A stretch of DNA of 9,603 nucleotides from an uncultured Alphaproteobacteria bacterium (GTDB lineage Bacteria; Pseudomonadota; Alphaproteobacteria; RF32; CAG-239), in NCBI GenBank assembly GCA_944392185.1, contig CALXVW010000108.1, positions 1 to 9,603 on the forward strand, in the 5' to 3' direction. Both the position numbers and the translations under genes were made by a program. This document shows, piece after piece, positions 1 to 6,849 of this stretch. Position 1 is the first letter of the stretch; the number at the start of each line of letters is the position of its first letter. Under the pieces are notes generated by a model, which had not been told where the DNA came from, did not search any database, and was given only the letters and a program-made list of their open reading frames with translations.

Positions 1-909
1 CAAAACAGCATGTTTTTCAGCAGTGATAATATTAACATTGGCAGTCATACCGGGTTTGAGCTTAAGGTCGCGGTTATCAATTTCAATAATCACCTCATAA
101 GTAACCACGTTTGAGGTCGTGATTGGATTATTGCGCACTTGGGTTACAATACCGTAAAAGATTTCGTCAGGAAAGCTATCAACGCTAAACTCCACGGTTT
201 GGCCCTCTTTAACTTTGGCAATATCCGCCTCAACAACCGAGGCCTCAATCTGCATTTTGGTCAGATCTTCTGCCACATTAAACAGCGTTGGGGTTTGGAA
301 GCTGGCAGCCACGGTTTGTCCAACCTCCACCTCTTTAGAGACGACAATTCCGTCCACCGGAGAGATAATTTTGGTATAGCGCAAGTCAATTTCAGCTTGT
401 TCGAGCGAGGCTTCTGCCTGCAACACTTGAGCCTTTTTAAGAGCTCTTTGAACAATGGCATTGTCATAATCTCTCTGGGCAGATTCCAAATCCTTATCTG
501 CAGTATACTGAGATTTATTAAGTTTTTTAATACGGTCTAAATTTTTCTTATAATAGACGATATCATTCTCCACCACGTCGACCTCTGCTTTGGCAATATT
601 GAGAGCGGCACGACGCTGGTCAACGGTAGCCTGGAAAAGCGAGGGATCAATTTGCGCCAAGAGCTGGCCTTGCTTTACCAAAGTATTGTAGTCAACAAAA
701 ATCTCGGCAATGGTACCTGAAACCTGGGTACCGATATTAACGGTAGATATAGGGTTAATAATGCCGGAGGCGGTAATTTTCTGCGTAATATCGCCCTTAA
801 TAATTTTTTGGGTTTTATAAGCATCTTCTTTAGCGTCTTTTTGCGAAAACCACCAACCAGCTCCGCCAAGCAAGACACAAATGAGCAAAAATTTTATAAG
901 TTTTTTCAT
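1..909 (-). CDS. MacA/HlyD-family periplasmic adaptor subunit of an efflux pump (3' part beyond the window)
   Basis: This is the membrane-fusion protein of a tripartite efflux or secretion pump, linking an inner-membrane transporter to an outer-membrane channel. The reading frame starts at the ATG at 909-907 and is still open after 303 residues at the left edge. Residues 5-21 form a hydrophobic N-terminal anchor. The first half of the lipoyl domain follows at about 45-90 (TASGIINP, IGTQVSGTI, VKQGQLLAQIDP), which is the MacA-type signature. A heptad-rich coiled-coil hairpin spans about 92-170, the second lipoyl half about 178-206 (ISPVDGIVVS, EVGQTV), and the beta-barrel domain runs from about 214 to the edge (LKLKPGMTANV). 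The MacA signature suggests a MacB-like ABC transporter partner, probably encoded beyond the left edge. The upstream Shine-Dalgarno is weak (GGG about eight bases before the ATG). A TATATT at 961-956 could be the -10 box. Family assignment is firm; the exact partner and substrate are not visible. Confidence 0.9.
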   Translation of the reverse strand, partial: MKKLIKFLLICVLLGGAGWWFSQKDAKEDAYKTQKIIKGDITQKITASGIINPISTVNIGTQVSGTIAEIFVDYNTLVKQGQLLAQIDPSLFQATVDQRRAALNIAKAEVDVVENDIVYYKKNLDRIKKLNKSQYTADKDLESAQRDYDNAIVQRALKKAQVLQAEASLEQAEIDLRYTKIISPVDGIVVSKEVEVGQTVAASFQTPTLFNVAEDLTKMQIEASVVEADIAKVKEGQTVEFSVDSFPDEIFYGIVTQVRNNPITTSNVVTYEVIIEIDNRDLKLKPGMTANVNIITAEKHAVL

Positions 910-992
910 TATCCAACCCTTTTATTTTATAATCGACTTACACAATTTAAAACGTAATATAGCACCTGAAAGTTTAAAAAAAATAAAAAAGG

Positions 993-1050
993 TTGAAAAA
1001 GTACGAAGTTATGTTATAGTAATTGACAACTTTTTTAAGTTTAATAAAAT
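993..1050 (+). promoter_or_regulatory. Two tandem sigma70-like promoters for the 269-residue unknown gene
   Basis: The upstream promoter has a TTGAAA -35 box at 993-998 and a TATAGT -10 box at 1015-1020, with a 16-base spacer. The downstream one has a perfect TTGACA at 1023-1028 and TAAAAT at 1045-1050, also with a 16-base spacer. Start sites would fall near 1027 and 1057, so the shorter transcript would have a leader of only about 12 bases before the ATG at 1069. The boxes are read directly; their activity is inferred. Confidence 0.6.
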
Positions 1051-1068
1051 AATTAAATTCCTATTTTT

Positions 1069-1878
1069 ATGAAAGACAAAAAACCCAAACTAACGCAAGA
1101 GCAAAATCTAGCTCTCCAAGGATTGAACCTCCAGCAAAAACTGGAACAACTTTATAAGTGGTTTAAACGGAAAGAAATATCCAAAGAGGCCTTTGAGTAT
1201 TTCTCAAATGCTTGGATCAACAAGCAAAGCAAAAAAGAGCAAGATCTTCTGGCCTTGAGGAGCACTCCAAAGGAAAATTTTGTGAGAATGGGCCCTCGTG
1301 CAATTGTGGAGGGGGAAATTCAAGCATTTCTGGAAAAGTTACGCGGCAATGTAAGAGCCTATATAACCAACAGAAATGCCACAGTCTCCAACCTGACAAC
1401 AAGCGAGCTGGAAAAGTTTAAAAATTATGTCAGGAAGTACTGCACCATTTACCCTGACAAAATTTCCAGACTGCTTATCGTTGGATTGCGCTACCCCGAC
1501 AGCACCAAACAGATCAACAAATTCTGTATGGAGTGGATAAGAAGTGAATCCTTGGCATATGGCAAGAACTACTTCTTTGACAAGCATTTCTGGGGACTGC
1601 TCTGGGAAGATGGAGACCTTGTTCCACTGGACGCCATCCGCCTGATGGGAACCAAAAAGGACGACACTTTCTTCATCGATGAACGCTTTGAAAAGACTTT
1701 CATCAAAACGTTGATGCCTTATTTTGAGGCTCAACGAGACAAAGAGGTTATGCGCCTCAAGGTTGCCCAGATGAGAGATGACCGAGACCATGATACGCAG
1801 GTCACACGCAAGCTGAAAAGGCTCAATGCGTTCAACATCTTGATTTCTGCGGCTGAAAAATATTGCACTGCGGAATAA
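1069..1878 (+). CDS. Hypothetical cytoplasmic protein, 269 residues, mostly alpha-helical
   Basis: I do not recognise this family. The product is lysine-rich with no signal peptide or membrane segment, so it is probably cytoplasmic. The N-terminal 65 residues are highly charged and likely helical (LQQKLEQLYKWFKRKEISKE). The middle, about 110-195, is rich in aromatic residues (INKFCMEWIR, KNYFFDKHFWGLLWEDGD). The C-terminal third, about 220-255, is a charged helix (EAQRDKEVMRLKVAQMRDDRD). The ATG at 1069 is the only reasonable start; it has no Shine-Dalgarno, being preceded by a T-rich stretch. The gene has its own tandem promoters and its own terminator, so it is probably monocistronic. Residues 149-169 resemble residues 219-237 of the next gene's product, hinting at distant common descent. 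That the frame is a real gene is well supported by its length and by the flanking signals. The function is unknown. Confidence 0.82.
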   Translation: MKDKKPKLTQEQNLALQGLNLQQKLEQLYKWFKRKEISKEAFEYFSNAWINKQSKKEQDLLALRSTPKENFVRMGPRAIVEGEIQAFLEKLRGNVRAYITNRNATVSNLTTSELEKFKNYVRKYCTIYPDKISRLLIVGLRYPDSTKQINKFCMEWIRSESLAYGKNYFFDKHFWGLLWEDGDLVPLDAIRLMGTKKDDTFFIDERFEKTFIKTLMPYFEAQRDKEVMRLKVAQMRDDRDHDTQVTRKLKRLNAFNILISAAEKYCTAE

Positions 1879-1896
1879 TAATAAGAAGAAGCACTT

Positions 1897-1933
1897 ATCC
1901 CCTTAAATCCAAAAGATTTAAGGGGATTTTTTT
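1897..1933 (+). terminator. Rho-independent terminator of the 269-residue unknown gene
   Basis: A perfect 13-base stem (ATCCCCTTAAATC at 1897-1909 with its complement at 1915-1927) closes a five-base loop, CAAAA. A run of seven T (1927-1933) follows. It starts 18 bases after the stop codon of the unknown gene and points in the same direction. Confidence 0.9.
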
Positions 1934-1962
1934 ATAAAAATTAAATTTTAGACAAAAAAAAC

Positions 1963-1991
1963 TTGCCATCCCCTCAAAAATCCCCTAAACT
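1963..1991 (+). promoter_or_regulatory. Sigma70-like promoter for the 314-residue unknown gene
   Basis: TTGCCA at 1963-1968 and TAAACT at 1986-1991 are separated by 17 bases. Transcription would start near 1998, leaving a leader of about 40 bases before the ATG at 2040. It lies just downstream of the previous gene's terminator, which supports independent transcription. The spacer carries a direct repeat, listed separately. Confidence 0.55.
1968..1986 (+). repeat. Direct repeat ATCCCCT, two copies at 12-base spacing inside a promoter spacer
   Basis: The heptamer ATCCCCT occurs at 1968-1974 and again at 1980-1986. It overlaps the last base of the -35 box and the first base of the -10 box of the predicted promoter. 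A third copy forms the start of the upstream terminator stem (1897-1903). The two promoter copies could be a tandem operator site on nearly the same helix face, or a chance effect of C-rich runs. Confidence 0.4.
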
Positions 1992-2039
1992 GGTGAGTTA
2001 TGAGAACAAAAATTATTAATAAACTAAAAAATATAAATT

Positions 2040-2984
2040 ATGAGAAGATTAACAAACGATGAGAAAACTCTTCTGTCGATGCTTCAGGCAATTACAAGAA
2101 AATGGCTGTATGGAGCGCTCCAGCAAGGGCTTGAGATTCCAGAAGAGCGGGTCTCGGCTGTTAACAGCATTGAGGAAAGTATTTATGCCACTTGGCATAA
2201 AGACTGCCTTGAGGAAATGAGAAAAGAGAAGCTGCACCTGAGTGTGCCGGAGCTTTTTGCTCAAGTCTCTGATCCCAAGGTCAGCGTCATTCAGGCACTG
2301 AAATTGGCAAGAAAATTTTACACCAATAAAGCTTTTGCCGCCCGGCAAAAACATATTGGTAAAATAATCTCGAAGATTCAGCGCTTGTACGACAAAGAAA
2401 AGGCATTCTATCAGCAGACCATAGAGCTGATGAAGACGGTTTCTCCGGTAGATGCCATCAAAACGATTGCTGACCGACTTGGAAAAGATGACAAGAAAGA
2501 TGCCGAGGATCTGCTCTACACCAGACAAAGTCTCAAGCACATCAGGGTGTTGATATCTCTAGGTTACAAACCTTCAGTACACGAGTTGTATCAGGCTCTA
2601 GAGCCCAGATTTGCTGCCAATAGTGACTTATACCAACGGCAGATAAATCTGGTGCTTAGCACCTACACGGAAGGACAAGACGTTCCAGCAAACATCAAGG
2701 ATGTTTGCTTTGATTTCATCAAGGAAAGTATTCCCTACGCCGGGTACTTTCATGCCAACCTGATTGGATATATTTTCAAAAATGATTCAATCAGCGAAAA
2801 AGCCTTCCAGCTCTTCCTCGATGTTGAAAAATACATCAAAGAGCAAGGCATGAGCATTTTGGTGTACTCCCAAGCCAAGAAATTGGCAGATACACTCGGA
2901 CTTGAGGGAAAAAAGATTACTGAGCTTTCGGATTCAGAAATGAATATCTTGAAGCTGGTTGAAATTTTCAACCCCAACAAATAG
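2040..2984 (+). CDS. Hypothetical cytoplasmic protein, 314 residues, all-alpha
   Basis: I do not recognise this family. No signal peptide or membrane segment is visible, so it is probably cytoplasmic. Almost the whole chain reads as amphipathic helices with few glycines and prolines. A charged helical stretch at about 85-130 (KLARKFYTNKAFAARQKHI) could be a coiled coil. Helix pairs follow at about 160-265 (SLKHIRVLISLGYKPSVHEL, LIGYIFKNDSISEKAFQLF), reminiscent of alpha-solenoid or ankyrin-like packing, though no repeat period is clear. Residues 219-237 (IKDVCFDFIKESIPYAGYF) resemble residues 149-169 of the preceding gene's product. The ATG at 2040 has no Shine-Dalgarno, as in the preceding gene. 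Its own promoter and the terminator after the stop indicate a single-gene transcript. The gene is convincing by length and framing signals; its role is unknown. Confidence 0.82.
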   Translation: MRRLTNDEKTLLSMLQAITRKWLYGALQQGLEIPEERVSAVNSIEESIYATWHKDCLEEMRKEKLHLSVPELFAQVSDPKVSVIQALKLARKFYTNKAFAARQKHIGKIISKIQRLYDKEKAFYQQTIELMKTVSPVDAIKTIADRLGKDDKKDAEDLLYTRQSLKHIRVLISLGYKPSVHELYQALEPRFAANSDLYQRQINLVLSTYTEGQDVPANIKDVCFDFIKESIPYAGYFHANLIGYIFKNDSISEKAFQLFLDVEKYIKEQGMSILVYSQAKKLADTLGLEGKKITELSDSEMNILKLVEIFNPNK

Positions 2985-3026
2985 ACGATGAACCCCGCAT
3001 TTTCATATGCGGGGTTTCTCGTTTTT
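2985..3026 (+). terminator. Rho-independent terminator between the 314-residue gene and fmt
   Basis: A ten-base stem, AACCCCGCAT at 2991-3000 with ATGCGGGGTT at 3007-3016, closes a six-base loop. It is extended by ACGA/TCGT pairing outside a small internal loop. Five T follow at 3022-3026. It immediately follows the plus-strand gene. Its T run overlaps the stop codon of the convergent fmt gene (3027-3025). On the minus strand no T run follows the stem, so it mainly serves the plus-strand gene. Confidence 0.85.
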
Positions 3027-3924
3027 ATAAGCAAGAGGAGAAATGATACCCTTTTAAGAACTCGCCGATCGGCATTGCTTTTTTACCCTGGCGCTGAATC
3101 TCCAAAACCTCAAGCGCTCCCTCTTTGCACGCAATCTTCAAGCCCTCGCCCGGCAAAATCTCCCCGGGTTTGTCATCCCCTGGCACCACCTTTGCCCGCA
3201 AGATTTTAAAACGCTCTCCTTCATGCTCAAAATAGCAACCCGGATATGGGTTAAAAGCCCTGATTTTGCGCTCCAAAACTTGCGCCGGCTGATTGAAGTC
3301 AATCTTTGCCTCAGCCTTGTCTATCTTGGCAGCATAGGTCACCAAGCTTTCATCTTGCGGCTGAAGTGTGATATTTTTGATATCGCCTAAAACCTCCACA
3401 ATCAACTTAGCCCCAAGCTCCGCCATTGCATCGTGCAGAGAACCGCCGGTCGTGTTCTCATCAATCTTAATCTCGCCTTTTTTATACATAGCCCCGGCAT
3501 CTAAAGCCTCCACCACCTGCATGATGGTGATTCCGGTTTTATTATCACCGGCCTCAATTGCTCTTTGGATGGGCGCAGCCCCTCGCCACCTTGGCAAGAG
3601 AGAACCATGCACATTCAAACACCCCAAGGGAAAAGCCTCAATCACCGCCTTTGGCAAAATAAGGCCATATGCGGCCACAACAGAGATATCGGCGTGGAGT
3701 GCAACAAATTTTTCTTGCTCCTCGGGCGTGCGCAAAGTCTTTGGCGTGCGCACCTCTATCCCCTTGCTTTCTGCAAAAACCTGCACCGGAGATTTAATGA
3801 TTTTCTGCCCGCGTCCGGCCTCTTTTGGTGCCTGACAATAAACACACACCACATCATGATGTTTGCACAAAGCTTCCAAAGTCGGCACGGCAAAGTCCGG
3901 CGTTCCCAAAAACACAATTTTCAT
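3025..3924 (-). CDS. fmt: Methionyl-tRNA formyltransferase
   Basis: It transfers a formyl group from 10-formyltetrahydrofolate to the amino group of Met on initiator tRNA, giving the fMet-tRNA used to start translation; cytoplasmic. The 299 residues are close to the usual 300-315. The N-terminal catalytic domain opens with IVFLGTPDFAVPTLEAL, and AGRGQK at 36-41 sits in the usual tRNA-contacting loop. The formyl-transfer signature is NVHGSLLPRWRGAAPIQRAI, with Asn104 and His106, and Asp142 (EALDAGAM) completes the catalytic set. The C-terminal tRNA-binding domain covers about 205-290 (RAFNPYPGCYF). One base separates its ATG from the stop of def, so it is the last gene of the murF-nrdR-nusB-def-fmt cluster and probably co-translated with def, whose product later removes the formyl group. 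Its Shine-Dalgarno is poor, consistent with coupling. Confidence 0.97.
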   Translation of the reverse strand: MKIVFLGTPDFAVPTLEALCKHHDVVCVYCQAPKEAGRGQKIIKSPVQVFAESKGIEVRTPKTLRTPEEQEKFVALHADISVVAAYGLILPKAVIEAFPLGCLNVHGSLLPRWRGAAPIQRAIEAGDNKTGITIMQVVEALDAGAMYKKGEIKIDENTTGGSLHDAMAELGAKLIVEVLGDIKNITLQPQDESLVTYAAKIDKAEAKIDFNQPAQVLERKIRAFNPYPGCYFEHEGERFKILRAKVVPGDDKPGEILPGEGLKIACKEGALEVLEIQRQGKKAMPIGEFLKGYHFSSCL

Positions 3925-3925
3925 A

Positions 3926-4444
3926 TTATTTAATGCCTTTTTCTTTTCTATTTTTTTCCAGCTTTTTCACCAGCATTTGCCGCTTAAGCCGGCTCAAATG
4001 ATCAATATACAAAATCCCGTCCAGATGGTCCAACTCATGCTGAGCCGCCACTGCCAAAAAGCCTTCGGCCAAAAGCTCGCAAGCTTTGCCGTCATAATTA
4101 AGATAACTGATTTTAACACTGGCCGGGCGCTCAACCTCTGCCCTCAGCTCCGGCAAAGACAAACACCCCTCCTCGCAAATTTCCGTTTCATCAGATTTCC
4201 AAGTGATTTCCGGGTTCACCATATACAAAGGCTGTGGCTCTTCGCCCTCATGGGCAATATCAATCACCACCACTCTTTTAGAAACCCCGACTTGCGGTGC
4301 AGCCAAACCACACCCATTGTCAGCATACATTGTCTCCAACATATCATCTAAAAAACGGCGCAGCTCATCATCAACCTTTTCAACCTTCTCAGCCTTTTTT
4401 TTGAGGATTGGATGCGGATATTCGTATAATTTAAGTTTTGCCAT
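3926..4444 (-). CDS. def: Peptide deformylase
   Basis: This metalloenzyme removes the formyl group from the N-terminal Met of nascent proteins. All three family motifs are present (numbering from the upstream GTG): GCGLAAPQVG at 47-56, EEGCLSLPE with metal ligand Cys97, and QHELDHLDG with ligands His139 and His143 and catalytic Glu140. I chose the ATG at 4444, giving 172 residues beginning MAKLKLYEYP, because it fits the usual family N-terminus. A GTG at 4453 would add three residues. Neither start has a clear Shine-Dalgarno, so the choice is not settled. The gap from the nusB stop is 21 bases (12 with the GTG), and one base separates def from fmt. The def-fmt pairing is widely conserved and chemically logical. 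Confidence 0.96.
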   Translation of the reverse strand: MAKLKLYEYPHPILKKKAEKVEKVDDELRRFLDDMLETMYADNGCGLAAPQVGVSKRVVVIDIAHEGEEPQPLYMVNPEITWKSDETEICEEGCLSLPELRAEVERPASVKISYLNYDGKACELLAEGFLAVAAQHELDHLDGILYIDHLSRLKRQMLVKKLEKNRKEKGIK

Positions 4445-4465
4445 TTTACGCACACACCATCAAAC

Positions 4466-4969
4466 TTATTTACCTAACGGGCGAATTTCTTTTGCAATCT
4501 GGTCAAGCAAAGCATTCACCATCTTGGGCTCGTTTTTAGCAAAGAATGCATAAGCCAAATCAACATATTCTTTGACAATAACGGCCGCATCAATATCGGT
4601 TGTATGCACCAACTCATAAGCGGCGCAAAGCAGTAATGCCCGCAAAGTTCCATCAAAACGATCAAAAGACCAACCTTCGCGCAAATAATGAGCCAAAGAC
4701 CTCTCAAGTTGTTCTTTTTCTTTATGCACACCGCGCGTAAGCTCAGCAAAATAAGAGGTGTCCATCTGCTCGACTTCAACGAGTTCTTCTTTCTGCTCAA
4801 ACTCGGTGCTTTCATCATCAATCACATAGCGGCCGACCTCGCCGTTGATAAAGTCCTTAACCACCTCATCAACCGAGAGCTGACCGAACTCAATCATATA
4901 AGTAGCCTGCACGGCAGCCAAACGCGCGGCAGATTTCATTCTGATTTTTTCTGAAACAAATTTTGCCAT
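4466..4969 (-). CDS. nusB: Transcription antitermination factor NusB
   Basis: NusB binds the boxA element of nascent rRNA leader transcripts with NusE (ribosomal protein S10) and prevents premature termination of rRNA operons. The 167 residues form the expected all-helical fold. The N-terminal signature is KSAARLAAVQATYMIEF at 12-28, and the C-terminal core is LRALLLCAAYEL (109-120), VIVKEYVDLAYAF (130-142) and MVNALLDQIAKEIR (150-163). An acidic insert at about 50-70 (DDESTEFEQKEELVEVEQ) makes it somewhat longer than the E. coli protein of about 139 residues. The start codon shares one base with the nrdR stop (TAATG). A good Shine-Dalgarno, AAAGGAG, lies ten bases upstream inside nrdR, so translation is probably coupled. 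In many alphaproteobacteria ribDEH genes stand between nrdR and nusB; here they do not. Confidence 0.95.
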   Translation of the reverse strand: MAKFVSEKIRMKSAARLAAVQATYMIEFGQLSVDEVVKDFINGEVGRYVIDDESTEFEQKEELVEVEQMDTSYFAELTRGVHKEKEQLERSLAHYLREGWSFDRFDGTLRALLLCAAYELVHTTDIDAAVIVKEYVDLAYAFFAKNEPKMVNALLDQIAKEIRPLGK

Positions 4970-5445
4970 TATTTATCTTCTCCTTTAGGTTTGGCCATTC
5001 TATCAATGGTCTCAACAAAATCTTCAAAATCGCTGACTTCTTTAAAATCCCTATAAACGGAAGCAAAGCGGATATAAGCGATATGGTCAAGGGTTGAAAG
5101 CGCCTGCATAACATATTCGCCAATCTGGGTAGAAAGCACTTCGGCCTCGCCGGTTGCCTCTAAGCGGCGCTGAATAGAGTTAACCACCTTTTCTACCCTC
5201 TCGGAACTCACCGGACGCTTGCGCACTGCCAAATAGATAGAGCGAGCCAACTTATCTCGGTCAAACATAACCTTCTCGCCGTTTTTCTTAACCACGATTA
5301 AATCACGCAACTGCACCCGCTCAAAAGTCGTAAACCTCGAGCCACATTCAGAACATTCTCTCCTGCGCCTGATGGCCGTATTATCATCGGTGTCGCGAGA
5401 GTCTTTAACTTGCGTATCATCGCATCCGCAAAACGGGCATTTCAT
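4969..5445 (-). CDS. nrdR: Transcriptional repressor NrdR of ribonucleotide reductase genes
   Basis: NrdR senses ATP and dATP and represses ribonucleotide reductase genes by binding paired NrdR boxes. The 158 residues are typical. The N-terminal zinc ribbon has its four ligands Cys3, Cys6, Cys31 and Cys34 (MKCPFCGCDD and ECSECGSRF), with the basic DNA-binding patch IRRRR at 25-29. The ATP-cone domain begins near residue 48 (LIVVKKNGEKVMFDRDKL) and ends with the conserved AYIRFASVYRDF near 123-134. It starts five bases after the murF stop, and a Shine-Dalgarno (AGGAAAG) lies at the end of murF. It overlaps nusB by one base. No nrdA, nrdB or nrdJ target gene is in the window, so its targets lie elsewhere. 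Confidence 0.98.
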   Translation of the reverse strand: MKCPFCGCDDTQVKDSRDTDDNTAIRRRRECSECGSRFTTFERVQLRDLIVVKKNGEKVMFDRDKLARSIYLAVRKRPVSSERVEKVVNSIQRRLEATGEAEVLSTQIGEYVMQALSTLDHIAYIRFASVYRDFKEVSDFEDFVETIDRMAKPKGEDK

Positions 5446-5450
5446 AAATT

Positions 5451-6773
5451 TTACTTTCCTTTTTCCAGCAAAGCATCAGTCACCTGATACATTTTTGAAG
5501 AATATCTTGCCCCTTTTATAAGGACAATATCATTATTTTGCAAGAGCTTATTTACAAGAAAATCATCCAAACCATCCTTATTTTCAAAATAATATTGCTC
5601 TTTTTCCTTTGGCAGTTGGGCCAACATATCTTTCATTTCCGGGCAAACACCGATGACAATGTCAATTGTGCTTTGAGCCAAAACTTTTCCGATTTCCTCA
5701 TGTCTGGCTTTCGAGGTATTGCCGAGTTCCGCCATTTTGCCAAGCACCACAATCTTGCGCCCTTTTGCCGGCGTGTTGCTTAAAGTTTCAATCGCAATTT
5801 TCATAGCCTCCGGTTGGCCGGAATAGCTGTCATCTATCAAGGTATAAGTTCCGCCACCGGGAAGCTCTAAAATATGCTTAGCCCCTCGCCCCGGCAAAGC
5901 ACCAAAATTTGCCAAATGTTCAGCTGTTGCATTAACATCAAGCCCTAAGGCTTTGATAAGGGCTAAAACACACCAGGCGTTGTAATAATTATGTTCACCT
6001 TTGTCTTGCAAATCAAGTTCTACATTCGGGTGATTTTCTTTGCCGAATTTTACAACCTTGGCCCCGTTTTCAAGTGCTCTTTTTTCAAGCAGGGAGGCAA
6101 AATTCGTATCCTCATTGATGATGGCCAAGCCCCCTTTTTTAAGATGTTTGAAAATCTCGGCTTTTGCCTCGGCAATTCCTTCGAAATTTGGGAAAAATTC
6201 GATATGCATCGGATAAACATTGGTAATAATGGCAACATCAGGCTCAACATAAGAGACCAAATTTTCAATTTCGCCTTTGGCGCTCATGCCCATTTCAACC
6301 ACGGCATAGTCAGCACTCATATCCATATTGCACAAAGTTGCCGGTACCCCGATATGGTTGTTAAAATTGCCGCTGGTTGCATAAACCTTACCAAATTTAG
6401 AAAGAGCAAATTTTATTTCTTCTTTGGTGGTTGTTTTGCCGGCACTACCGGTTAAGCCAATGACCACTCCTTTGAATAAAGAACGGTTATAAGCTCCGAT
6501 TTGCCCATAGGCTTTTATGGTATCGGAAACAACAATCTGGCGGTTTTCAGGCACATCTTCAATCAAATGGTCAACGACAACCAAATTAGCACCTTTTGCC
6601 AAAACATCGGCCACAAAAAGATGCCCGTCATTTTTCTCGCCCTTAATGGCTATAAACAAATCACCTTCTTTGGCAATTCGGCTATCGGTCACGACATTAA
6701 CAATATCGGTATCAATGACTTTTGAAGAAGAATGTACAACTTCACACAATTTTTGAGAATTTATTTTTTGCAT
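5451..6773 (-). CDS. murF: UDP-N-acetylmuramoyl-tripeptide--D-alanyl-D-alanine ligase (MurF), somewhat divergent
   Basis: MurF adds the D-Ala-D-Ala dipeptide to UDP-MurNAc-tripeptide, the last cytoplasmic step of peptidoglycan precursor assembly, using ATP. The 440 residues match the family. The N-terminal UDP-binding domain spans about 1-100 (TDSRIAKEGDLFIAIKGEKNDGH in outline). The central ATPase has the P-loop GLTGSAGKTTTKEEI, NFNNHIGVPATL at 136-147, VEMGMSAKGEI with Glu160, and NVYPMHIEFF with Asn185 and His190. The C-terminal domain carries GRGAKH, DDSYSGQPEAM at 314-324, VLGKMAELG and LIKGARYSSKM. Three motifs depart from the usual forms: DDSYSGQP for DDSYNANP, VLGKM for VLGDM, and PMH for xAH. 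A strong GGAG lies seven bases before the ATG at 6773. murF leads the cluster and is not next to murE or mraY here. Closely related Mur ligases are less likely because of the DDSY and KGAR motifs. Confidence 0.93.
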   Translation of the reverse strand: MQKINSQKLCEVVHSSSKVIDTDIVNVVTDSRIAKEGDLFIAIKGEKNDGHLFVADVLAKGANLVVVDHLIEDVPENRQIVVSDTIKAYGQIGAYNRSLFKGVVIGLTGSAGKTTTKEEIKFALSKFGKVYATSGNFNNHIGVPATLCNMDMSADYAVVEMGMSAKGEIENLVSYVEPDVAIITNVYPMHIEFFPNFEGIAEAKAEIFKHLKKGGLAIINEDTNFASLLEKRALENGAKVVKFGKENHPNVELDLQDKGEHNYYNAWCVLALIKALGLDVNATAEHLANFGALPGRGAKHILELPGGGTYTLIDDSYSGQPEAMKIAIETLSNTPAKGRKIVVLGKMAELGNTSKARHEEIGKVLAQSTIDIVIGVCPEMKDMLAQLPKEKEQYYFENKDGLDDFLVNKLLQNNDIVLIKGARYSSKMYQVTDALLEKGK

Positions 6774-6849
6774 CCATCAGCTCCATCAAGCAACAAATTA
6801 GAAAATTTATAGCATACAAAAGCTAAAAAATCATTTACTTTTTTTTCAC

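Noticed and set aside
139..540. Open frame of 133 codons on the plus strand
   Set aside because: It lies wholly antisense to the well-supported efflux adaptor gene, has no ribosome site, and its translation shows no coherent domain.
996..1035. Inverted repeat AAAAAGT / ACTTTTT around the upstream -10 box
   Set aside because: The arms are almost pure A and T runs in a very AT-rich spacer, so chance explains them.
1339..1791. 150-codon minus-strand frame inside the 269-residue unknown gene
   Set aside because: The plus-strand gene is longer and framed by a promoter and terminator. The antisense frame has neither, although with two unknowns the choice rests on context.
3368..4351. Several plus-strand frames of 122 to 162 codons opposite fmt and def
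   Set aside because: They mirror fmt and def, whose catalytic motifs are intact on the minus strand; the plus-strand translations are low-complexity and lack start signals.
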